From: Desulfosporosinus sp049943955
Lineage (GTDB): Bacteria > Bacillota > Desulfitobacteriia > Desulfitobacteriales > Desulfitobacteriaceae
Length of the DNA: 64,000 nucleotides
Assembly: GCF_049943955.1 (NCBI RefSeq)
Contig: NZ_JBNFTW010000003.1
Span: 310,001-374,000, forward strand
Reading direction: 5' to 3'
The position numbers and the translations under genes are program-made. How positions within the stretch are numbered: position 1 is the stretch's first letter; every line of letters starts with the position of its first letter. Of the stretch, positions 57,717 to 64,000 are shown in pieces. The notes under the pieces were generated by a model. It did not search any database. It saw only the letters and a program-made list of their open reading frames with translations, and had not been told where the DNA came from.

Positions 57717-59102
57717 GTGAAACTTTGGGGCGGACGCTTTGAAAAAACAACAGATGCGTTAGTGGAGGATTTTCATTCTTCAATTCGTTTTGACCAACGC
57801 TTGTACAAACAAGATATTCAGGGAAGCATAGCTCACGCCAGAATGCTGGGCAGCGTGGGGGTAATCACGGAAGGTGAAGCAGCACAATTGATTGAAGGTC
57901 TGCAAGGAATCCTGGCGGAAATCCAAGCAGGCAACGTAGAATTTGAAATTGGTGCCGAAGATATTCATATGAATGTCGAAAAACTATTAACTGAAAAAAT
58001 CGGACCAACAGGGAAAAAGTTACATACCGGACGGAGCCGGAACGATCAGGTAGCCCTGGATTTAAGGCTTTATCTCAGAGAGGAGATTGACCAGACAAAA
58101 ACATATGTCGGAAATCTGGTCAGGACGCTGCTGAACATAGCTCAAGAACATCTTGAAACATGGATGCCCGGGTATACCCATTTGCAAAAAGCACAGCCCA
58201 TAACCTTAGCCCATCATCTAATGGCTTATAGCCAGATGTTTTTGCGTGACCTCGGACGGCTGAATGATACTCGTAAACGTTTGAATGTGTCACCGCTCGG
58301 TTCAGGAGCGATGGCCGGAACGACTTTTCCCCTTGATCGCGAGAAGGTTGCCCAGGACTTAGGGTTTGCCGGTGTTACCCTGAACAGTTTAGACGGTGTC
58401 AGCGACCGGGATTTTGCTTTAGAATTTTTATCCGGCGCATCGATCATGATGATGCATCTTAGCCGCTTGTGTGAGGAACTCGTCCTTTGGTCGAGCGGGG
58501 AGTTTCAATTCATTTCTATGGATGACGGCTATTCTACTGGATCGAGTATTATGCCGCAAAAGAAAAATCCGGATGTGGCGGAATTAGTGCGAGGAAAGAC
58601 CGGACGTGTTTACGGGGATCTGATTGCGCTCTTAACAGTGATGAAGGGGCTGCCCCTTGCCTACAATAAAGACATGCAAGAGGATAAAGAGCAGGTTTTT
58701 GATGCTGTCGATACCTTACAAAAGTGCTTAATCGTTGTAGAACCTATGCTTAGAACCATGCAAGTCCATAAAGACGCTATGGCTTGGGGAGCTAAAGGAG
58801 GATTTACAAATGCTACGGATTTGGCGGATTACCTGGCGAAAAAAGGAGTGCCTTTCCGTGAAGCTCATGAGCTCGTAGGGCGAATTGTTCTGCACTGCAC
58901 CAAAAAAGGAATAGGACTGGAAGAGCTGGCTCTTAGTGACTATCAGGCCCTGTCACCGGTGTTTGGCGAGGATCTTTTTGCCGCCATTGGGATTGAACAC
59001 TGCGTGCGTGCGCGTAAGCTCATAGGAGGCCCTTCCCCGGAAACTGTTGCTCAGGGTATTCAGATAGGTCTTGAAACTCTAAAACAATTGTTGGCTGAGT
59101 GA
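57717..59102 (+). CDS. argH: argininosuccinate lyase
   Basis: Last step, giving arginine and fumarate. Fumarase-superfamily signature GSSIMPQKKNPD (about residue 275), TGRSRNDQVALD near 103 and the N-terminal KLWGGRF; 461 aa. It starts at GTG 57717 behind GAAAGGAAG. It ends the arginine cluster; no terminator hairpin with a T-run was found right after it. Confidence 0.97.
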   Translation: MKLWGGRFEKTTDALVEDFHSSIRFDQRLYKQDIQGSIAHARMLGSVGVITEGEAAQLIEGLQGILAEIQAGNVEFEIGAEDIHMNVEKLLTEKIGPTGKKLHTGRSRNDQVALDLRLYLREEIDQTKTYVGNLVRTLLNIAQEHLETWMPGYTHLQKAQPITLAHHLMAYSQMFLRDLGRLNDTRKRLNVSPLGSGAMAGTTFPLDREKVAQDLGFAGVTLNSLDGVSDRDFALEFLSGASIMMMHLSRLCEELVLWSSGEFQFISMDDGYSTGSSIMPQKKNPDVAELVRGKTGRVYGDLIALLTVMKGLPLAYNKDMQEDKEQVFDAVDTLQKCLIVVEPMLRTMQVHKDAMAWGAKGGFTNATDLADYLAKKGVPFREAHELVGRIVLHCTKKGIGLEELALSDYQALSPVFGEDLFAAIGIEHCVRARKLIGGPSPETVAQGIQIGLETLKQLLAE

Positions 59103-59646
59103 AGGTATGGGAACTATTCCTGCGGATAGAAGAGGGAGTCTTATGACTGGATAAAAGGAATATGTCGAAAATTCAAAGGAAAAGACTTTTTTAGCGAGTA
59201 TTACCAGTGAATAAGTGGTTAATTTTGAAATTTGAGAATTAAAAAAGGATCAATACGGGTATAGGGTTTAGAGCTGTTAGCGTATCTTGCTTAGTTTCTA
59301 GGATTTTATCCTTTAATTATAGGATAAAGTGACACAAAACTGTGCATAGTGTGGATAACTCTGTGGATAATATCGAAATAGATGGGCTTTTCGAGTGGAT
59401 AACCTCTAGATAAACAGGGGATAAGCTCTCCTAATCTGTGGATAACTACTTTGCTATTTTCGAGCAAATACGACAAACCCAGTCTTTAAGGATAGTATTA
59501 TTAAGATAAAACAATTATTTCCGTTGTCAAAGAAGGAAATGTTACTTCAAAGGTAGAAATTCTCACACATGAATTTTAGGCAACGATTAAATCCTAAGAT
59601 TTAGGAACACAAAACCTGTAGGTGAGAGTGGCGAGGTAAAGGATAA
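59103..59646 (+). other. 544-bp intergenic region, argH to pncB
   Basis: AT-rich, without a credible open frame. Besides the DnaA-box cluster (59313-59445) it holds the 15-nt palindrome TCCTAAGATTTAGGA (59592-59606), about 40 bp before pncB, a possible operator. No clear sigma-A promoter for pncB could be settled by eye. Confidence 0.6.
59313..59445 (+). promoter_or_regulatory. cluster of DnaA boxes in the argH-pncB spacer
   Basis: Perfect TGTGGATAA (the DnaA box TTATCCACA on the other strand) occurs at 59350-59358, 59362-59370 and 59437-59445. AGTGGATAA (59394, 8 of 9) and AGGGGATAA (59416, 7 of 9) lie between them, all in the same orientation. Start-to-start steps are 12, 32, 22 and 21 bp, near whole helical turns. 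An inverted repeat TTTATCCT / AGGATAAA (59316-59338) lies beside it. No dnaA gene, replication gene or clear 13-mer unwinding repeat is in view. Confidence 0.75.
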
Positions 59647-61107
59647 ATGGAAAATCTAACAATGTTAACAGATCTATACCAGTTAACCATGATGCAAGGA
59701 TACTTTATTAATGGCTATCGCGATAAAGAAGCAGTCTTTGACGTTTTTTTTCGTTCCTTGCCCTTCGATGGAGGGTATGCGGTAGCAGCCGGACTTGAAC
59801 AGGTCGTAGAATTTATTGAAAACTTAAGATTTCAAGAAGAGGATTTAGCTTATCTCAAAAGCCTTAATATTTTTCAGGACGATTTCCTTAAGGAGCTGCG
59901 GCATTTTCATTTTACCGGTGATATTGATGCTATACAGGAAGGAACTCCTGTTTTTCCCTACGAGCCGATCATGCGAGTCAAAGGACGTATTTTGGAAACG
60001 CAGCTTTTAGAAACTGCCATTTTAAATCTGGTAAACTTTGAAACTCTTATTGCGACAAAGGCCTCTAGGGTAGTTGCAGCGGCGGGACAGGGCCCGGTTA
60101 TGGAGTTCGGGTTGAGAAGAGCTCAAGGACCGGACGCGGGAATATTAGGGGCCAGAGCAGCTTTTATCGGTGGATGTCAATCGACTTCGAATATTCTGGC
60201 TGGAGAACGCTATGGAATCCCTGTTTCGGGTACCCAAGCCCATAGCTGGGTTCAGTGTTTTCCCTCAGAGTTAGAGGCATTTCGAGCCTATGCCCGGACT
60301 TTTCCGGATAATTGTTTGTTATTAGTGGATACCTACAGCGCCCTGGAATCCGGCGTTCCGAACGCCATTAAAGTAGGGCTGGAGCTTGAAGCTGAAGGGT
60401 ATCATTTTCAGGGGATACGGATTGACAGCGGCGATTTGACCTATTTGTCGAAGAAAGCTCGTCGGATGTTGGACGAGGCAGGACTGACAAAGGCCATTAT
60501 CGTTGGCTCCAATGATCTTGATGAAGAGACAATCTTTTCAATAAGGGCTCAGGGAGCTGCTATTAATGCTTGGGGAGTTGGAACCCATCTCATAACTTCC
60601 AAAGACAGTCCGTCCTTAGGCGGCGTCTATAAGCTGGCTGCGGAGGGAGAAAACGGAGTTTTTCACCCTCGTCTTAAAGTTTCCGAAAACATCTCTAAGA
60701 TTACCAATCCCGGAATCAAAAAGGTTGTTCGTTTTTATGACCGAGCGGGAAAAGCTATGGCCGATTTAATCGCTTTAGATGATGAACAATTCAGCGACCA
60801 AAAATCTCTGACTATTTTTGATCCAATTCAGACCTGGAAGAGAAAAACACTGGTGAATTTTCGGACCAGGGAGTTGTTAATTCCTATTTTCCGCAAGGGA
60901 AAACGGGTTTGTCAATTGCCTACACTGTTAGATATACAAAAGTATTCGCGCCAGGAACTGGATACCTTTTGGGATGAAGTGAAGCGCTTGGCGAACCCCC
61001 ATCGCTACATTGTCGATCTTTCGCCGAAGCTTTACGATTTAAAGCAGCAGTTACTTTTGACCATTCACAATGAAATAAAATCAAATCAGAGTCGGGAGGA
61101 AGAATAA
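59647..61107 (+). CDS. pncB: nicotinate phosphoribosyltransferase
   Basis: Converts nicotinate and PRPP to nicotinate mononucleotide in the Preiss-Handler NAD salvage route. LTDLYQLTMMQGYF at the N-terminus, the active-site segment PVSGTQAHSWVQ (about residue 195) and RIDSGDLTYLSKKAR (about 258) are typical; 486 aa is the long bacterial form. It abuts nadE with no gap, so they are co-transcribed. GAGGTAAAGGATAA precedes the ATG. Confidence 0.94.
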   Translation: MENLTMLTDLYQLTMMQGYFINGYRDKEAVFDVFFRSLPFDGGYAVAAGLEQVVEFIENLRFQEEDLAYLKSLNIFQDDFLKELRHFHFTGDIDAIQEGTPVFPYEPIMRVKGRILETQLLETAILNLVNFETLIATKASRVVAAAGQGPVMEFGLRRAQGPDAGILGARAAFIGGCQSTSNILAGERYGIPVSGTQAHSWVQCFPSELEAFRAYARTFPDNCLLLVDTYSALESGVPNAIKVGLELEAEGYHFQGIRIDSGDLTYLSKKARRMLDEAGLTKAIIVGSNDLDEETIFSIRAQGAAINAWGVGTHLITSKDSPSLGGVYKLAAEGENGVFHPRLKVSENISKITNPGIKKVVRFYDRAGKAMADLIALDDEQFSDQKSLTIFDPIQTWKRKTLVNFRTRELLIPIFRKGKRVCQLPTLLDIQKYSRQELDTFWDEVKRLANPHRYIVDLSPKLYDLKQQLLLTIHNEIKSNQSREEE

Positions 61108-61887
61108 ATGTGGACTGAAAAGGAATTGGCCATCCGGATTAACACTGCTGTGGAATGGCTCCGTACCAAAGTTGCCGAGGCTAATGCCAAAGGGGTTGTC
61201 GTCGGAATCTCCGGCGGCGTGGATTCGGCAGTGGTTACAGGGCTTTGTGTGCGTGCTTTTCCGGATAATTGCATCGGAGTAATCATGCCCAGTCACTCGA
61301 ATCCTGAAGATCGGGAGGATGCCCTCTGGATTGCCGAAGGGTTTGAACTTAGGCCGTTAGAAATTGACCTTGGCGAGGCTCATACATTAATCTTCAACCA
61401 AGTTAAGCAAGGATTGCCTTCCTCCGCGCAAGGCAGTCAAATTGTTGGAGAAACAATGAGTCAAGGAAATTTAAAGGCTCGTTTGCGTATGTCAACATTA
61501 TATTCTGTAGCTAATGCTATGAATTATTTAGTCGTCGGAACAGACAATGCCCCAGAAAGTTATACCGGATATTTTACTAAGTACGGTGATGGCGGCGTTG
61601 ATCTTTTGCCAATCAGTTCCCTTACCAAAAGTGAGGTAAGAGCTTGGGCCTGGATGCTTGGTCTGCCGCAAAAAATTGCCATGCGTGTGCCAACAGCAGG
61701 CCTTTGGCCGGGACAAACCGATGAAGCAGAGATGGGCTTAACCTATGATTTAATCGATCGTTATTTGCTCGGGGAAGACGTCCCGGCCGAAGTCAAAGAA
61801 CGAATCGAGAAGTTACATCGTCAAAGCGAGCACAAACGACATCTTCCCCCCAGCCTTGAACTTCCCAAACTTGAAAGGTTAGATTAA
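61108..61887 (+). CDS. nadE: NH3-dependent NAD synthetase
   Basis: Amidates deamido-NAD to NAD. Pyrophosphatase P-loop GISGGVDSAVV (about 33-43), then VVGTDNAPESYTGYFTKYGDGGVDLLPI with the deamido-NAD contacts; 259 aa with no N-terminal glutaminase domain, so free ammonia is the donor. GGGAGGAAGA lies in the pncB end. Together with pncB it covers two of the three salvage steps; nadD is elsewhere. Confidence 0.95.
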   Translation: MWTEKELAIRINTAVEWLRTKVAEANAKGVVVGISGGVDSAVVTGLCVRAFPDNCIGVIMPSHSNPEDREDALWIAEGFELRPLEIDLGEAHTLIFNQVKQGLPSSAQGSQIVGETMSQGNLKARLRMSTLYSVANAMNYLVVGTDNAPESYTGYFTKYGDGGVDLLPISSLTKSEVRAWAWMLGLPQKIAMRVPTAGLWPGQTDEAEMGLTYDLIDRYLLGEDVPAEVKERIEKLHRQSEHKRHLPPSLELPKLERLD

Positions 61888-61888
61888 G

Positions 61889-62461
61889 GTGCGAATCGGA
61901 GTCGATATCGATGGCGTCGTTTCCGATAGTTATCCATATTGGATGCAGGAACTGAATCAATACTTTGGCAAGGACGTCAAGACGATTACAAATTACGATA
62001 TGCATAGAGACTTTGAAGTTCCCAGATCCGATATGAATGACTTTTTTGTAGGTAATGCGGAACGGCTGCTGTTTATGCCGGATATTGTGGCGGGAGCAAA
62101 AGAAGGAATAGAAGCCCTAATCAAAGAGGGCCATGAGATTATTTATGTGACTGCCCGTACACCTGAAGAGAAAGACGTTACCATTCGCTGGCTGGCGAAG
62201 GGTGAGATTCCCCATGAACACGTGCTCTTTTCAGGCTTTAACAGTAAAGTAGACTTAGTCAAGGAATGGGGTATCGAGGCTTTTATTGAGGATTATCATG
62301 TGAATGCTCAGGAGATTGCCGCAATCGGAGTTCCTGTTTTCCTTTTGACAACCAGTTATAATCTGAACCATGGGGAGCTTTCCCAAGGCATCAAACGATG
62401 TCAGAGCTGGAAAGATATTGTGGAGGGAATTCGAGAATTAAAGGACCCTCTGAAGGGTTAA
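61889..62461 (+). CDS. HAD-like 5'-nucleotidase family protein (NT5C/YqfW type)
   Basis: A 190-aa haloacid-dehalogenase-fold protein. Motif I is GVDIDGVVSDS (catalytic Asp6 and Asp8), motif II is the Thr in IIYVTARTPEE and motif III/IV is in FIEDYHVNAQEI. This pattern matches the deoxyribonucleotidase (NT5C) / YqfW group, which dephosphorylates nucleotides. It starts at GTG 61889, 1 bp after nadE, so it belongs to the NAD salvage operon. A role on pyridine mononucleotides is possible but unproven. Confidence 0.75.
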   Translation: MRIGVDIDGVVSDSYPYWMQELNQYFGKDVKTITNYDMHRDFEVPRSDMNDFFVGNAERLLFMPDIVAGAKEGIEALIKEGHEIIYVTARTPEEKDVTIRWLAKGEIPHEHVLFSGFNSKVDLVKEWGIEAFIEDYHVNAQEIAAIGVPVFLLTTSYNLNHGELSQGIKRCQSWKDIVEGIRELKDPLKG

Positions 62462-62472
62462 AAGTCAGTTTT

Positions 62473-62523
62473 AAAAAAGCAGAGCAGATAACAACTCGAC
62501 GTTTGTTACTGCTCTGCTTTTTT
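62473..62523 (+). terminator. strong intrinsic terminator of the pncB operon
   Basis: A stem of about 20 bp: AAAAAAGCAGAGCAG with ATAACAA opposite TTGTTA and CTGCTCTGCTTTTTT. With T-runs on both strands it may be bidirectional, serving murC on the minus strand as well. Confidence 0.9.
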
Positions 62524-62533
62524 ATTTAATTTT

Positions 62534-62700
62534 TAAGCCCCCCACTTCTATAAGTGGGGGGGCCTTCGTTAACTTCAGGTGGGGTAGAGTCCTCCTTCGC
62601 CGCTAAGTAGTCCTATTGGGAAAGGCGGCCCGGCAATAATGTCCACTGGACATTATTGTATCTGAAGCCTCGATGTTCAGCTTTAGCTGAACGAGTTCAT
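62534..62700 (-). ncRNA. full-length copy (C) of the structured repeat element, minus strand
   Basis: Read on the minus strand it begins at ATGA (62700-62697). It continues ACTCG, hairpin TTCAGC-TAAA-GCTGAA, ACATCGAGGCTTCAG, and a 12-nt-arm palindrome CAATAATGTCCA / TGGACATTATTG (62634-62658). Then come GGACTCTACCCCACC (about 62592-62578), CTGAAG, and terminal hairpin CCCCCCACTT-ATAG-AAGTGGGGGG (near 62537-62562). Length (167 nt) and block order match copy B (169 nt). It lies between the converging pncB operon and murC, with no ORF of its own. Confidence 0.65.
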
Positions 62701-62713
62701 TCGTATTTTATGT

Positions 62714-64000
62714 TTAGCTGACGATGCCTAAACCAACTTTATAAACGTCTCCCGCCCCTAAGGTTAGGACGAGGTCTTCGGGAGCTAGTGTTTGGGCAAG
62801 ATAGTGTTTAATATCGTCCAAGGTTCCAATGTAGCGTGCCTGTATTCCTTGCTTTTGAATCAGCTCAGCTAAAGTATGAGCGGAGACTGTTTGATTCCCT
62901 TGCTCGCGTGCGGAAGCAAAAACATCAGCAATAACGACTTCATCTGCACTTTGAAAAGCCAAAGAAAATTCCTGGAGAAGTTTTTCCGTGCGGCTAAAGG
63001 TATGGGGCTGGAACACAGCACGGATACGACGATCCGGGAAGGATAACCGGGCACCTTCTAAGGTCGTGCGGATTTCTGTTGGGTGATGAGCATAGTCATC
63101 AACAATAAGAGCTCCGTTCGTATTACAGCCAAGATGCTCAAAGCGGCGTTTTGTCCCAGTAAACTTACTTAAGCTGTCGAGCACTTCCTTAATGGGAATG
63201 CCGATTTCGTGACAGACTGCGATAGTTGCCAAGGCGTTAAGAATATTATGACGGCCTGCAACATGAAGGTCCAAATCGCCGACATATTGCCCCTTTAGCA
63301 TAATTTTCATTGAACTTTGCTCATCGCGAAAGAGAATTTCCGTAGCACGAACATCCGCGGCCTCGGAAAGGCCAAAGGTAGTAATAGGCGCAGATCCGTG
63401 GATCGCCTGACAATTTGGGTCCTCAGCCCAGATGTAAATATGACCGTGTTCAGGTATCTTCTGAGCGAGTTCGGAAAAAGCAGAGATGACATCATCGAGG
63501 TCTTGGAAATAATCCGGATGATCAAATTCTATATTTGTAATTATGAGATGCTCGGGTGAATAGTTAAGAAAGTGGCGCCGATATTCACAGGACTCCGCCA
63601 CAAAAAATTCACCCGTTCCCGAATGGGCGTTGCCGCCAATGCTGGGAACATCGCTGCCCACAACAATTGTAGGATCGAAGCTGGCATTAAGCATAACCAT
63701 ACCCAACATGGCAGTTGTTGTTGTCTTGCCATGAGTTCCGGAGACTGAAATGCCACGTTTTTTGGAAAGCAATCGTCCGAGAAACTGAGGATAGGTCAGA
63801 ACAGGAATATTTAGCTCTAAAGCACGAGCGATTTCCGGGTGTTGATTTGTATAGGCGGCAGAAGCAACAACTAAATCAGCCTTTTCCACATTACTGGGAG
63901 AAAAGCTTAAAACAGGAATTTGGGCACGTTTTAAAACACTATCTGTAAAAAAACTCTCTTCTACATCAGAACCAGAGATGGTAGCTCCTTCTATTCGAGC
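62714..64000 (-). CDS. murC: UDP-N-acetylmuramate--L-alanine ligase (N-terminus cut by window edge)
   Basis: Adds L-Ala to UDP-MurNAc in peptidoglycan synthesis; cytoplasmic Mur ligase. The frame stays open to the window edge: upstream of the GTG at 63889 it continues with typical MurC sequence (GATISGSDVEES, NVEKADLVVASAAY), so that GTG is not the start. 428 residues are visible and about 20-40 N-terminal ones, with the first Rossmann glycine motif, are missing. ATP-binding SGTHGKTTTT, NIEFDHPDYF and DDYAHHPTEI are present. It is convergent with the pncB operon. Confidence 0.96.
   Translation of the reverse strand, partial: ARIEGATISGSDVEESFFTDSVLKRAQIPVLSFSPSNVEKADLVVASAAYTNQHPEIARALELNIPVLTYPQFLGRLLSKKRGISVSGTHGKTTTTAMLGMVMLNASFDPTIVVGSDVPSIGGNAHSGTGEFFVAESCEYRRHFLNYSPEHLIITNIEFDHPDYFQDLDDVISAFSELAQKIPEHGHIYIWAEDPNCQAIHGSAPITTFGLSEAADVRATEILFRDEQSSMKIMLKGQYVGDLDLHVAGRHNILNALATIAVCHEIGIPIKEVLDSLSKFTGTKRRFEHLGCNTNGALIVDDYAHHPTEIRTTLEGARLSFPDRRIRAVFQPHTFSRTEKLLQEFSLAFQSADEVVIADVFASAREQGNQTVSAHTLAELIQKQGIQARYIGTLDDIKHYLAQTLAPEDLVLTLGAGDVYKVGLGIVS

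Noticed and set aside
62714..63889. Reading murC as complete with a start at 63889
   Set aside because: The frame continues upstream to the window edge with conserved MurC residues, so the GTG is internal and the gene is merely truncated by the window.

Overview
The window reads as a stretch of chromosome from an endospore-forming, low-to-mid GC Firmicute of the Clostridia, most like the Peptococcaceae / Desulfitobacteriaceae (Desulfosporosinus, Desulfitobacterium). The basis is the B. subtilis-like order ispD-ispF-gltX-cysE-cysS-mrnC-rlmB-sigH-rpmG-secE-nusG-rplKAJL-rpoBC, followed by the whole str, S10, spc and alpha ribosomal superoperon. Sporulation genes (sigH, cwlD), a cysteine T-box, and strong AGGAGG-type ribosome binding sites with many GTG and TTG starts point the same way. 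The genus is an inference. There are no rRNA genes, CRISPR arrays, prophage or intact transposase genes.

Layout. 1-7035: isoprenoid (ispDF), aminoacyl-tRNA (gltX, cysS), cysteine (cysE), RNA maturation (mrnC, rlmB) and thyX genes. cysE-cysS sit behind a Cys T-box. 7036-9395: sigH, tRNA-Thr(UGU), rpmG, secE, nusG. 9430-19384: rplK, rplA, an L10 leader, rplJ, rplL, rpoB, rpoC and an L7Ae-like gene. 19474-39370: ribosomal proteins, fusA, tuf, secY, adk, map, infA and rpoA. 39443-43608: an ECF transporter module with its two ATPases fused in one polypeptide, ecfT, truA, rplM, rpsI. 43738-45901: cwlD and an M20 amidohydrolase. 46091-59102: a complete arginine cluster argC-J-B-D-carA-carB-argF-argG-argH, with ARG-box-like operators on the argC and argF promoters. 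59647-62461: pncB-nadE-nucleotidase (NAD salvage). 62714-64000: murC on the minus strand, cut by the window edge.

The coding part is mostly core and conserved; the unexplained signals are in the gaps. (1) A family of structured elements of about 167-169 nt has two full-length copies (54960-55128 plus, 62534-62700 minus), one shortened copy (7056-7136) and a possible remnant (44488-44540). Three stems covary between the full copies, and the 5' edge falls on ATGA, GTGA or GCGA. They resemble mobile structured RNAs such as HEARO / IscB omega RNA, but no nuclease ORF is present. (2) Co-oriented DnaA boxes (three perfect, two imperfect, at near-helical spacing) lie in the 544-bp gap between argH and pncB, far from any dnaA gene in view. 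(3) EF-Tu carries a CxCx4CxxC cysteine cluster in its G domain. (4) Several ribosomal leaders (before rpoB, rpsJ, rplC, rplM) hold strong uncatalogued hairpins. Start codons were reassigned for many genes from Shine-Dalgarno spacing and family N-termini.
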